Positions 23,288 through 30,619 of a stretch of 30,619 nt of DNA are shown piece after piece (positions within the stretch are counted from its first letter, which is position 1; every line of letters begins with the position of its first letter). Location: assembly GCA_041748175.1 (NCBI GenBank), contig JBGTDU010000040.1, positions 1 through 30,619 on the forward strand, written 5' to 3'. The notes under the pieces are model-generated. The model was not told the origin of the DNA and did no database searches. It saw only the letters and a program-made list of their open reading frames with translations. A program made the translations under genes and the position numbers. This stretch comes from JAHEJB01 sp041748175 (lineage in GTDB: Bacteria; Bacteroidota; Rhodothermia; Rhodothermales; Rubricoccaceae).

Positions 23288-23932
23288 CTACGGCACTTCT
23301 CTCCGCTCAATATGCACCGCTTCCCACATATACCAGCTTGCCACCGTCCGCCAAGGCCTCCATCGTTCTCCAAACGCGCCAAGCTCCTTGGGTTTGGGAA
23401 GCTCGTCGGTCCCGTAGACCAATTGGAACCCCTTCTGGATGCCCAGATCCGTGATGGGCAGCACGTCAGGGCGGCCGAGGTTGAACATCAGGAGCATCTC
23501 GACCGTCCATGGCCCGATGCCTCGGACGGCCGTCAATCGTTTGATGATCTCATTGTCGGCGAGCGGCTCCAGCTCAACGCGGTCGACGACGGTTCCGTCC
23601 AACTTCTTTTCCGCGAGATCGCGGACGGCGATGGTTTTGTTTCGGGAAAGTCCGCAACCACGAAGTTGCGCCTCGGAAAGCGAAAGAAGAGCCTCTGCAG
23701 TCGGCCCGGCACCATCAAACAAATCGACGAAGCGCTTGTGGATTGCGCCCGCCGATGCGCCCGAAAGCTGCTGATAAATGATCGACCGAAGCAACGACTC
23801 GAACGGCTCAACAGGCTGCGCCCACGAGCGCTCGCCGATTCGGCAAGGTCCGGCGACCTCCATAAAGATTCCTAGATCGGGATCAGCTTTCGCGAGTTCT
23901 GATACGGCCCGTTTGGGATCGTAGGTCAGCAC
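23288..23932 (-). CDS. DNA-3-methyladenine glycosylase (AlkA-type, HhH-GPD)
   Basis: Base-excision repair glycosylase that removes alkylated purines. The 214-residue protein is a compact HhH-GPD enzyme: FESLLRSIIYQQLSGASAGAIHKR (residues 44-67), the helix-hairpin-helix LTAVRGIGPWTVEM at ~133-146, and the catalytic aspartate in LPITDLGIQKG (Asp162). It lacks the N-terminal TBP-like domain of E. coli AlkA and matches the shorter Mag1/AlkA-like group. The start is a GTG at 23932 that shares its first G with the TAG of the upstream asparaginase gene (TAGTG), so translation is likely coupled. No adaptive-response gene (ada) is nearby. Which alkylated base is preferred cannot be read from the sequence. 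Confidence 0.94.
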   Translation of the reverse strand: MLTYDPKRAVSELAKADPDLGIFMEVAGPCRIGERSWAQPVEPFESLLRSIIYQQLSGASAGAIHKRFVDLFDGAGPTAEALLSLSEAQLRGCGLSRNKTIAVRDLAEKKLDGTVVDRVELEPLADNEIIKRLTAVRGIGPWTVEMLLMFNLGRPDVLPITDLGIQKGFQLVYGTDELPKPKELGAFGERWRPWRTVASWYMWEAVHIERREVP

Positions 23933-24939
23933 TACTCGTCGGCGTAGAGCTTTACGGTGACCTCGCCGCTTCGCGTGATGAAGCCCCGGTACATCCCTTC
24001 CGTGTTGAACGGCGTCGCCACGTTCCCTCCCCGGTCCAGAACGATCACGCCTCCCGTTCCTCCGGCCTCTTCCAGGGTTTCATAGATGACGGCCTCGGCG
24101 GCTTGCGAACACGTTTCATTGCCGTATATCGCGCGGGCGTGGATGTCGTGTGCGATGGCTAGGCGAATGAAGTACTCTCCGTGGCCCGTTGCGCTGACGC
24201 CGCACGTTGCGTCGCTGGCAAACGTCCCGGCTCCGATGATGGGTGAATCGCCGATGCGGCCCCAGCGCTTGTTGGTCATGCCGCCCGTCGACGTGCCCGC
24301 CGCCAGATGGCCGTCATTGTCGAGGGCTACAGCACCGACGGTCCCCATCATCTGCCACTGCTCGGGGACGTAGCCCGCACTTCCCTGCAACTCCCTTTCG
24401 AGCGATTGCGCCGCCTCCAACGCCAAACGACGGCGCTCGGTGTGGAAAAAAGTGTTTGGGACAATTTCCAACCCTTCCTGAATCGCGAACTCTTCGGCAC
24501 CTTCCCCGGCAAGCATGACGTGGACAGAGTTCTCCATCACGGCCCTCGCCAATTGGATGGGATGCCGAACGTGCATGGTGCCCGTCGATGCTCCAGCCAG
24601 CCCAGACGCGCCCTCCATGATGGAAGCATCGTGGCGCACGGTCCCGTCCGCCGCGAAGACGCCGCCAACGCCCGCGTTGAAATTCGGGTTGTCTTCGAGC
24701 ACCTCGATAGCTGCGACTACGCCATCCAACGCGGGATTTCCTTGCAGCAGGACGGCGTAGCCTGCGCGAAGGGCTTCCTCCAGGGCAGCGCGGATGGCGG
24801 CCTCGGTTTCAGGCGCGACACTTTCGCGGCTTATCGTCCCCGCACCACCATGTATGACGAGGACGACGGGATCGGGGGATTGGGCTCTGGCCGGAACGAG
24901 GGTCATCAGGGAGACAAGGGTGGAAAGGAGCAGGCGCAT
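23932..24939 (-). CDS. Isoaspartyl peptidase / L-asparaginase (Ntn hydrolase), exported
   Basis: Plant-type asparaginase of the N-terminal nucleophile family: hydrolyses L-asparagine and beta-aspartyl (isoaspartyl) peptides. The 335-residue precursor matures by cleavage between Gly199 and Thr200 in MMGTVGAVALD; Thr200 is the nucleophile. Also seen are VIHGGAGT (residues 28-35), NFNAGVGGVF (87-95), DASIMEG and AAGTSTGGMTNKRWGRIGDSPIIGAGTF. The first ~20 residues (MRLLLSTLVSLMTLVPARAQ) form a signal peptide, so this copy is likely periplasmic. The ATG at 24939 begins that peptide; a longer frame to 25143 crosses the dispersed repeat and is not supported. It is coupled to the AlkA-type gene by a stop/start overlap. 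Confidence 0.95.
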   Translation of the reverse strand: MRLLLSTLVSLMTLVPARAQSPDPVVLVIHGGAGTISRESVAPETEAAIRAALEEALRAGYAVLLQGNPALDGVVAAIEVLEDNPNFNAGVGGVFAADGTVRHDASIMEGASGLAGASTGTMHVRHPIQLARAVMENSVHVMLAGEGAEEFAIQEGLEIVPNTFFHTERRRLALEAAQSLERELQGSAGYVPEQWQMMGTVGAVALDNDGHLAAGTSTGGMTNKRWGRIGDSPIIGAGTFASDATCGVSATGHGEYFIRLAIAHDIHARAIYGNETCSQAAEAVIYETLEEAGGTGGVIVLDRGGNVATPFNTEGMYRGFITRSGEVTVKLYADE

Positions 24940-25225
24940 TGCGGTAGAGGTAGCCAGCCGCAAAATAGAGACTGGCGCGCTGATTCGAACTACGAGCATT
25001 TTTACAGCCCTGAGATCGCCAGCCTCCATCCCGGCGCAGCTGCGGCGGCGAGAGAGTTGGACTCGACGTTCCCTGGGACCGCCGGACTCCTGTCCGGCGC
25101 GGCGGTGACGCCGGGCGACTTGGTTTCGAGAAGAGCCTGACACACCCTGCCTGGCCTGGTGCCGATCGGAAGATCGGCGGTCCCGGAAAGTGCCTGTGTT
25201 TTCGTTTCGAGGCGGAGAGGCCGTG
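24940..25225. other. Intergenic region carrying the dispersed repeat
   Basis: This 286-base gap lies between the TonB receptor stop and the asparaginase start, both minus strand. Its main content is the 110-bp element at 25075-25184 (listed separately). The remaining ~135 bases nearest asparaginase presumably hold its promoter. Long open frames cross the gap on both strands, but they only read through the repeat and have no family resemblance. Confidence 0.5.
25075..25184. repeat. Dispersed 110-bp repeat element with 10-bp terminal inverted repeats
   Basis: The element begins GGGACCGCCG (25075-25084) and ends with its exact reverse complement CGGCGGTCCC (25175-25184). Just inside each end is a hairpin of 7-bp stem and 4-base loop: GCCGGAC-TCCT-GTCCGGC (25081-25098) and GCCGATC-GGAA-GATCGGC (25161-25178). 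Its length, its right-end hairpin, the shared block GCCTGGCCTG and an ACGCCGG block match the tandem repeat unit at 5746-5853 (108 bp), in the same orientation. This points to a repeat family in the genome, REP/MITE-like in form. No coding content. Confidence 0.75.
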
Positions 25226-27811
25226 CTAGAACTCCTCGCCGCCCTCGAAGCCGCCCTCCTCCGGGCGCTCGCGGCTCGGACGTGGTGCCCGGCGACCGAA
25301 GGTGTACTGAAACGTCAAACCCACCTGCTGCGCGCCCCACGACCGCTCGAACTCTTGGTAGAGGTCGGGCTGGTCGATGATCGAATCGAACCCGGCGAGA
25401 CCGAACGGGTCTCGGGCACGGAGGGCGAGGCTCGCGCGGTCGTCGAGGAGCGACTTCCTTAGGGCGAGGTCCACGAACGTGCGCGCGCCGACGCGCCCCT
25501 GTTCGGTGTCCATCGGAGCGCGGTAGCGAAGATTGGCCTGGAGATCGAGCCCGAACCGTTCGAGTTCGTACGTCGCGTTCACTCGGCTCCCCCATCCGAA
25601 GGCGTCGCTCTCCAGGTCGGCGTCCACGCTCGACCCGTCGGTCACGACGCGGAAGCCCTCGAGGCTGACGTAGCCGCGGAGCCCATCGAGGATGCCGCTC
25701 CCGTCGTACGACGTGATCAGTTCGGCACCCCACGAGGATGACGTGTCGAGGTTCTCGAAGGTGCTCACCGTCACGCCGTCGGCGCGGATTTGCTGGATGC
25801 GGCGGATGACATCGGTGGTGCGCCGGTAGTAGGGCGTGAGCGTGAGCGAGCCGAATGGCGTGAACTGGATGAGGCCGAGCTCGACGGCGTCGACGTATTC
25901 CGGGCTCAGGAAGGGGTTGCCCTGCCGGATATTGAGCGGGTCGTCCACGCTCGGCGTCGGGTCGAGGAAGTAGGTTCGTGGCCGGTTGATGCGGCGGCTG
26001 TAGCTGGCCTTGAGCGTCGTGGCCTCGCCGATCTTGTAGCTCAGGAAGGCGCTCGGGAAGAAGCTGGTGTAGTCGTTGTCGAAGGCGTCGGCGGTTTCCT
26101 GGAGCGAGAAAGTGGTCTGTGCCGTCTCGGCGCGGAGACCAATCTGGACGCCAAGGTCGCCGAGGGAGCGGGCGAGTTGGAGATAGCCCGCGTGGATCTG
26201 TTCCTCGTAATCAAAAGCGCTTGCCAGCTCAACATCCTGAACGAAGACGCCGGTGGCGGGGTCGAGCGTCTCGGAGGCAAAGTGGGCCTCCCGCCGCTCG
26301 AAGTCGCCCTTGTAGCCGACCTCGACACGGAAACCTGCGAGCGGCCGGGCGTAGTCCACCTGGAGCGCGCCCTCGCGGCGGGTGCTTGCGTCGGTCGTCT
26401 GCTGGCGCTCGAGCACGTCGCCATTCTGGAGGAGTTGCTCGGTGAGTGCGCCTGCCTGATCCTCGTTGGAGGCATCGAAGCGGGCTTCGATGGCGAGGGT
26501 GTGAGCTCCGAGCCCGCCGCTACGGCTCTCGTCGCGATCCCGGCCATGCCAGCCGCCACCGCCGCGCTCACCCTCGGGCGGGCCGCCGCCTTCACTGCGC
26601 CCGCCGTCGCCGGCGAAATCGTGCCGAAAGCCGAGGCGCACGTCCGCATTCCAACCGTCCTCGGTCTGCACACCGAGGCGGTCGAAGGCGAGCCCGGGTG
26701 CCTGATCGGCGTCGAGTTCGAGGTAGGTGGTACGCTCGTCCTCGGTCTCATTCTGGAGGCCGAGCTGGGTCGAGGCCGTGAGCGTCGTCCGGGCGGTCAG
26801 CGCGAGGTCGGCGTTGAGGCTGAGCGACTGCGAGAAGTCGTCGTCCTCGTCGAACGAGGCTTGGTCGAGGAACGTGAGCGGATCGGCGTAGCGGTTGATC
26901 CGGTAGCGCGAGCCGTCGGAATCGCGGTAGCCCTGGCGGAGGCCGACGGAACCGGCGAGGGTGAGCGGGCCGCGGCCATAGGTGACGAGCGCGGTGCCGT
27001 TGTAGCCGCCCTGCGAGTCGCCGCCGACGGTGATGGCGCCGCCGAGGCCGAGGTCGGTGTTCTGCGTGAGGACGATGTTGATGATGCCGCCCATGCCGTC
27101 GGGCTCGTAGCGCGCCGAGGGGTTCGGCATCACTTCGATGCGGTCCACGGCGCCTGCCGGGAGGCTGCGGAGATAGGCCGCGAGGAAGTCGCGCGTGACG
27201 GGCGTGGGCCGGCCGTTGACGAGGATGGCGACGTTCGATACACCGCGCAGGCTGACGTTGCCGTCAACGTCCACATCCACCGAGGGGATTGTTTCGAGGG
27301 CGTCGATGGCCGAACCGCCCACCACGGCGGCGTCATCTGTGATGCGGTAGACCGTTCGGTCGATCTGCACCTCCATACGCTCGCGCGCACCCGTCACCTC
27401 AACGGCGTCGAGCCTCAAGGCGTCTTCAGCAAGGCGGATGGTGCCGAGGTCCACATCGCTCTCCGGTGGGCCGACGATCACGGGCTCAACCGTCGCAGAC
27501 GTGTAGCCGACGAACGAGACGACGACGCGGTAGCTCCCGGGCGGCACGCCTTCGATGCGGAACGCGCCGGCGGCGTCCGTGATGCCGCCGGTGAAGAGCG
27601 TGGTGTCGGCCTCGCTCCCGGGCTGAGGGAACCGCCAAACGGCGATGGTAGCCGAAGGGAGCCCTCCGCCGTTAAGGTCGTCCACAACGCGGCCAGCGAC
27701 GCTCCCGGTCGGGGCGTCAGCACCGCGTTGGCCGCCCCGCTGTTGGGCGTCGGCCGGGAACGCGACGAGCATAAGTAAGAGTAGAGCGAGAGGACCGAGG
27801 TGTTGGGTCAT
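25226..27811 (-). CDS. TonB-dependent receptor, outer-membrane beta-barrel family
   Basis: Outer-membrane protein of 861 residues. Order: signal peptide (1-22, ending ADAQ), carboxypeptidase-regulatory-like domain at ~35-130 (GSVAGRVVDDLNGGGLPSATI ... GAFRIEGVPPGSYRVVVSFVGY), plug at ~135-260 (VEVTGARERMEVQIDRTVYRI, SAIDALETIPSVDVDVDGNVSLRG, ARYEPDGMGGIINI) and a 22-strand-type barrel. It lacks an STN domain, so it is not a FecR transducer. A Gly/Arg/Glu/His-rich insertion (about residues 405-440, with GGGGWHGRDRDESRSGG) is probably a surface loop, and the tail is Glu/Gly-rich (RPEEGGFEGGEEF) with a terminal Phe. It starts 74 bases after the LTxxQ protein and is likely co-transcribed with it. 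The ligand is unknown. Confidence 0.92.
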   Translation of the reverse strand: MTQHLGPLALLLLMLVAFPADAQQRGGQRGADAPTGSVAGRVVDDLNGGGLPSATIAVWRFPQPGSEADTTLFTGGITDAAGAFRIEGVPPGSYRVVVSFVGYTSATVEPVIVGPPESDVDLGTIRLAEDALRLDAVEVTGARERMEVQIDRTVYRITDDAAVVGGSAIDALETIPSVDVDVDGNVSLRGVSNVAILVNGRPTPVTRDFLAAYLRSLPAGAVDRIEVMPNPSARYEPDGMGGIINIVLTQNTDLGLGGAITVGGDSQGGYNGTALVTYGRGPLTLAGSVGLRQGYRDSDGSRYRINRYADPLTFLDQASFDEDDDFSQSLSLNADLALTARTTLTASTQLGLQNETEDERTTYLELDADQAPGLAFDRLGVQTEDGWNADVRLGFRHDFAGDGGRSEGGGPPEGERGGGGWHGRDRDESRSGGLGAHTLAIEARFDASNEDQAGALTEQLLQNGDVLERQQTTDASTRREGALQVDYARPLAGFRVEVGYKGDFERREAHFASETLDPATGVFVQDVELASAFDYEEQIHAGYLQLARSLGDLGVQIGLRAETAQTTFSLQETADAFDNDYTSFFPSAFLSYKIGEATTLKASYSRRINRPRTYFLDPTPSVDDPLNIRQGNPFLSPEYVDAVELGLIQFTPFGSLTLTPYYRRTTDVIRRIQQIRADGVTVSTFENLDTSSSWGAELITSYDGSGILDGLRGYVSLEGFRVVTDGSSVDADLESDAFGWGSRVNATYELERFGLDLQANLRYRAPMDTEQGRVGARTFVDLALRKSLLDDRASLALRARDPFGLAGFDSIIDQPDLYQEFERSWGAQQVGLTFQYTFGRRAPRPSRERPEEGGFEGGEEF

Positions 27812-27885
27812 GGATTGCGAAAGTTGAAATCAGAAGCCCACCGGGCGACAGGTGCCGCGAGGGGTCGGGGGGACATAGGGAGGAC

Positions 27886-28542
27886 TCAGTTGCGTTCGGG
27901 CCGCGGACCACGCGGGCCGCGGTGGTGCGGGGCAAGGGCCTGGAAAGTGAGCCAGACGGTCTCCTGTTCGGGATCTAGGATCTCCGCGACCTCGGCAGAG
28001 AGTTGGGCGCGGACTGAGCGGGGCTGCCCGTCGGCGTGGGGCTCCTGCGTCTGATCGCGCAGCTGCTCGAACGGTTGACGGCGCTCCGCGGCGAGGCGGT
28101 CGAAGGCTGCGACCTGCTCTGGGCGGAGGCCGAGGGCGGTGTTGCGGGCCGCCTTCATCGCCTCGAAGTCGGCGGTACGGCTTGGGCGCTCGGGCCGTTC
28201 CGTGTTCGCTGCGTGTTCGCGGCGTGGCGGGTGGCCGCCCTGGTTGACGCGGGGCGTACGCTCTGGCCTCGCGGGCGGCGTGGTCAGGCGATCCTGTTGC
28301 GTTGCCGTGAGCGTTGGCGCGAGTTGGGCGGCGGCACTCCAGAGGGAGCCCAGCTCACGTTTGGCCAATGCGTCGCGCACGAGGGCCGCTTGTTGGGGCG
28401 AGAGGTCGAGGCGCTCCTGCACCTGCTGAAGGTGACGAGCGGCCATATCCTCGTGCGATGGGGTGTCCTGCGCCTGAGCAATCGAGAGCGTAAACACGAC
28501 GGCGGTGAGACCAAGCAGGCGGCCTGAATCGGAGAGATTCAT
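27886..28542 (-). CDS. Periplasmic Spy/LTxxQ-like protein
   Basis: A 218-residue exported helical protein. It starts with a signal peptide (1-25, MNLSDSGRLLGLTAVVFTLSIAQAQ). Four motifs of the LTxxQ type are spread through it: LSPQQ (47-51), LTATQ (78-82), LRPEQ (139-143) and LDPEQ (189-193), as in the Spy/CpxP family of envelope-stress chaperones and metal-responsive sensors. The middle (88-122) and C-terminus (QALAPHHRGPRGPRP) are Pro/Arg/His-rich. Similarity is by motif, not by full alignment, so this is a family-level guess. It heads an operon with the TonB receptor and is divergent from the LytS/LytTR pair, which could regulate it. Confidence 0.75.
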   Translation of the reverse strand: MNLSDSGRLLGLTAVVFTLSIAQAQDTPSHEDMAARHLQQVQERLDLSPQQAALVRDALAKRELGSLWSAAAQLAPTLTATQQDRLTTPPARPERTPRVNQGGHPPRREHAANTERPERPSRTADFEAMKAARNTALGLRPEQVAAFDRLAAERRQPFEQLRDQTQEPHADGQPRSVRAQLSAEVAEILDPEQETVWLTFQALAPHHRGPRGPRPERN

Positions 28543-28726
28543 GGGTTCAAAAAGTTCGGTTGGGGGGACGGGTCCACCAGGGACGCCGCGGATTGTGAGG
28601 ACATAGTAGGCTTTTGACGAAGCGCGGTTGCGGCCCCTATCACGAGTAGCACGTGCGCGTCACAAGTGGCACGTCGGGATGCATGAGAGGAACAAAGGCA
28701 CTTCGGACGCGGGGTAGTTTGTAGGC
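28543..28726. promoter_or_regulatory. Divergent promoter with 20-base-period direct repeat (candidate LytTR site)
   Basis: This 184-base region separates the LTxxQ/receptor operon from the kinase/regulator operon. It contains a direct repeat, TCACGAGTAGCACGT at 28640-28654 and TCACAAGTGGCACGT at 28660-28674, identical at 13 of 15 positions and spaced exactly 20 bases, about two helical turns. LytTR regulators bind paired direct repeats of this kind, so the site may serve either or both promoters. Position and spacing are seen; function is inferred. Confidence 0.6.
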
Positions 28727-29908
28727 ATGACGCCCACGCCAGTCCCAATCCCAGCTCCTTCGGCTCGCCCCTGGTCGCGCCGTACCGAGCTCGCGGCCAT
28801 CGTCGGGTTTTGGAGCGTGCTGGGTGCGCTCGCGCTCCTGCGACGTGTCCTCGACCCACGCGGACCGCAGGGTTCCGCCACGCCGGAGGTCCTTCTGACG
28901 CTGGCCGAGTACGGGCTCTGGGCAGCCCTCACGCCGCTCATCTTCGGCCTCGCCCGGCGGCTCCCCATTGAACGTGAGGCGTGGATCCGGCGCCTCGCCC
29001 TTCATCTCGGCATCGCGCTCGTGGGCGCGGCCCTCATCGAGCTCGTCACACTCTTCGTGCTGCGCCCGATGTTCCTGCCCGACGCGCCGTCGTTCGGCCC
29101 TCCGCACGGGCGTCACGGCGGGTTCGGGCCCGATCCCGCCGATGTGCTGCTCCACCTCTGGTTCCTCGACGAGTTTGTTGTTTTTGTGGCCGTCCTCGCC
29201 GCAGGATTCGCGCGCGACTATTTCCTTCGCTTCCGCGAACGCGAGGCGCACGCAGTCCATCTCGAGGCGCAGCTCGCCGACGCACGGCTCTCGGCGCTCC
29301 GGATGCAGCTCAACCCGCACTTCCTCTTCAACACACTCCACGCCGTGAGCGCCCTCGTCGAGCGCGATCCCGGGGGTGCGCGGCTCATCGTGGCGCGGCT
29401 TTCGGCGCTTCTCCGGCACGTCCTCGACGGCAGCGCGGCCCAGGAAGTCCCGCTCCGCGAAGAGCTCGCCTTCCTACGCCTTTACCTCGACATCCAGCGC
29501 GTTCGCTTCGGGGGCCGTCTCGACGTGATCGAGGACATCGAGCCTGCGGCGCTTGATGCGCTCGTGCCAAACCTGCTCTTGCAGCCGCTCGTCGAGAACG
29601 CCGTCGAGCATGGCGTGGGTCGCGTCGAGGAGGGAACGGGCCGCATCGCCATCACCGCGCGCATTGAGCTTGGGCCGGAGGGCGGTGACCGTCTCGTTGT
29701 GTGCGTGCGCGACAACGGCCCTGGCCCCGACTCCGAGACGGCGCGCTCGGGTGGCGTCGGACTTGCGAACACCAAAGCGAGGCTCGCGGCACTGTACGGA
29801 GACGCTGCGCATTTTCGCCTCGTCCATGCCGATGGCGGGGCCGAGGCCCTCGCCGTGCTCCCCTACCACACGGCCGCCGACCTCCGGATCTCCGCCGCCG
29901 ATGGCTAA
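28727..29908 (+). CDS. LytS/YehU-type sensor histidine kinase
   Basis: Membrane-bound histidine kinase, 393 residues. Four transmembrane helices lie at about 22-39, 57-76, 91-113 and 141-162, followed by a short coiled coil and the His_kinase domain: LRMQLNPHFLFNTLHAVSAL with the phosphorylated His198, then PLVENAVEHGV (N-box), CVRDNGPGP (G1) and GVGLANTKARLAALYG (G2). The loop between helices 3 and 4 (114-140), predicted periplasmic, is Pro/Gly/His-rich with GPPHGRHGGFGP, suggesting metal or charged-ligand sensing. The ATG at 28727 gives a short proline-rich N-terminus. Its TAA overlaps the start of the response-regulator gene by 8 bases, so the pair is translationally coupled. Confidence 0.95.
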   Translation: MTPTPVPIPAPSARPWSRRTELAAIVGFWSVLGALALLRRVLDPRGPQGSATPEVLLTLAEYGLWAALTPLIFGLARRLPIEREAWIRRLALHLGIALVGAALIELVTLFVLRPMFLPDAPSFGPPHGRHGGFGPDPADVLLHLWFLDEFVVFVAVLAAGFARDYFLRFREREAHAVHLEAQLADARLSALRMQLNPHFLFNTLHAVSALVERDPGGARLIVARLSALLRHVLDGSAAQEVPLREELAFLRLYLDIQRVRFGGRLDVIEDIEPAALDALVPNLLLQPLVENAVEHGVGRVEEGTGRIAITARIELGPEGGDRLVVCVRDNGPGPDSETARSGGVGLANTKARLAALYGDAAHFRLVHADGGAEALAVLPYHTAADLRISAADG

Positions 29909-30619
29909 GCCTACTCCCCTTCGTGTTCTCGTCGTCGACGACGAGCCGCTGGCACGGCAGCGCATTCTCGATCTTCTCGCGCAGGCGGAGGGCGTCGAGG
30001 TCGTCGGCACGGCCGGGACAGGGCGCGAGGCCGTCGCGATGATCGGGACGCGCTCCCCCGATCTCGTCTTCCTCGACATCCAGATGCCGGGCCTGAGCGG
30101 GCTCGACGTGGTGCGGGCCGTGGGCCCAGATGCCATGCCGGTGACCGTTTTTGCGACGGCCTACGACCGCCACGCTCTCGACGCGTTCGAGCTCGCCGCG
30201 CTCGACTACCTGCTTAAACCCTTCGAGGACGAACGCTTCTTCGCGGCGCTTGCGAGGGCGCGCGACACCGTCCGCCTGCGCGAGGTGGACCACCTCCGCG
30301 GCCGCCTCCTTACCCTCCTCGGCGCAGAGGGTGCAGCGCTAATGCCCAATTCGGTGCCCGCCGCACCTTTCCTCGAACGCATTGCTGTCGAGATGCGCGG
30401 GCAGCTTCGTATCGTCCCCGTGGCATCTATTGACTACATCCAGGCCGACGGGCCCTACGCTGAACTGCACGCTGGCGACGAGACGTTCGTGGTTCGGGAG
30501 CGGATGCAGACGCTGCAGGAGCGTCTTGACCCGGCCCAGTTCGTCCGCATCCACCGCTCAACCATTGTCCGCCTCGATCGTGTGGAGGTGCTCCTGACGG
30601 CTGGCGGCGGCGACTACGC
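29901..30619 (+). CDS. LytTR-family response regulator, 3'-truncated by the window
   Basis: DNA-binding response regulator partner of the preceding kinase. The receiver domain has the acidic pair in VLVVDDEPLARQR (Asp13, Asp14), the phosphoacceptor Asp59 in LVFLDIQMPGLSG, the switch threonine region FATAYDRHALDAF and Lys106 in LLKPFED. After a linker, the LytTR domain begins near residue 145 (LERIAVEMRGQLRIVPVASIDYIQADGPYAEL) and shows the family sequence FVRIHRSTIVRLDRVEVL. No stop is reached by 30619; the 239 readable residues are near the usual ~250, so only a short C-terminus should be missing. The ATG overlaps the kinase gene. A likely binding site is the direct repeat at 28640-28674. 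Confidence 0.95.
   Translation, partial: MAKPTPLRVLVVDDEPLARQRILDLLAQAEGVEVVGTAGTGREAVAMIGTRSPDLVFLDIQMPGLSGLDVVRAVGPDAMPVTVFATAYDRHALDAFELAALDYLLKPFEDERFFAALARARDTVRLREVDHLRGRLLTLLGAEGAALMPNSVPAAPFLERIAVEMRGQLRIVPVASIDYIQADGPYAELHAGDETFVVRERMQTLQERLDPAQFVRIHRSTIVRLDRVEVLLTAGGGDY

Noticed and set aside
25002..25733. A 243-codon minus-strand frame spanning the receptor's 3' end and the intergenic repeat
   Set aside because: It is Arg/Pro-rich, overlaps the receptor in another frame and reads through the dispersed repeat; no family resemblance.
25790..27778. A 662-codon plus-strand frame opposite the TonB receptor
   Set aside because: It is the antisense shadow of a high-GC gene; its Val/Ala/Glu/Gly-rich translation has no domain and the minus-strand receptor is unambiguous.
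28640..29419. A 259-codon minus-strand frame opposite the histidine kinase
   Set aside because: It is a shadow of the well-supported kinase gene and would also cover the promoter region.

Overview
The window looks like a stretch of chromosome from a moderately high-GC member of the Bacteroidota/Rhodothermota group (Rhodothermia-like). The clues are two bacillithiol biosynthesis genes (bshB1, bshC), a small PUR-alpha-like DUF3276 protein, a sigma-FecR-TonB receptor cassette whose receptor has an STN domain, a second receptor of the outer-membrane beta-barrel family, frequent GTG/TTG starts, and an almost complete lack of Shine-Dalgarno sequences. The assignment is by inference only; no rRNA gene is present.

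Layout. 1-3530 (minus): leuS followed after 3 bases by bshB1. 3716-5644 (plus): a CASTOR/POLLUX-like RCK ion channel, then 2.2 copies of a 108-bp tandem repeat (5645-5889). 5888-6472 (minus): small membrane protein, divergent from a CoA-binding protein and an overlapping DUF2283 protein. 7239-13776 (minus): a long co-directional run: punA, a secreted trypsin-like protease with a BatD-like N-terminus and TPRs, DUF3276, a HisC-type aminotransferase, a bifunctional-nuclease/UVR protein, a terminator, and bshC. 13962-15093 (plus): a toxin-antitoxin island with a HigB/HigA-type pair and an apparently orphan ParE toxin. 15107-20259 (minus): ECF sigma factor, FecR anti-sigma, STN-type TonB receptor and recX. 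20520-25000 (minus): UbiA prenyltransferase, a small exported protein, a low-GC gene with an HExxH metallopeptidase motif, and an asparaginase/isoaspartyl peptidase coupled to an AlkA-type glycosylase. 25226-30619: a TonB receptor and a Spy/LTxxQ-like periplasmic protein (minus), divergent from a LytS-type histidine kinase and a LytTR response regulator (plus, cut by the window edge).

How parts work together. The sigma/FecR/STN-receptor set is a classic cell-surface signalling operon: substrate binding at the receptor is relayed to FecR, which frees the sigma factor. The right-hand module looks like a second envelope sensing/uptake unit; the kinase's predicted periplasmic loop, the LTxxQ protein and the receptor all have His/Gly/Pro/Arg-rich stretches, and a 15-base direct repeat with 20-base period sits in the divergent promoter, a plausible LytTR operator.

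Most noteworthy non-gene signals: a ~108-110-bp repeat present in tandem at 5645-5853 and again, diverged and bounded by a 10-bp inverted repeat, at 25075-25184; a strand-specific terminator at 21461-21497; and palindromes in the toxin-antitoxin promoter. The most unusual genes are the low-GC HExxH protein (22145-23218) and the BatD-like/trypsin/TPR protease (11199-12917).
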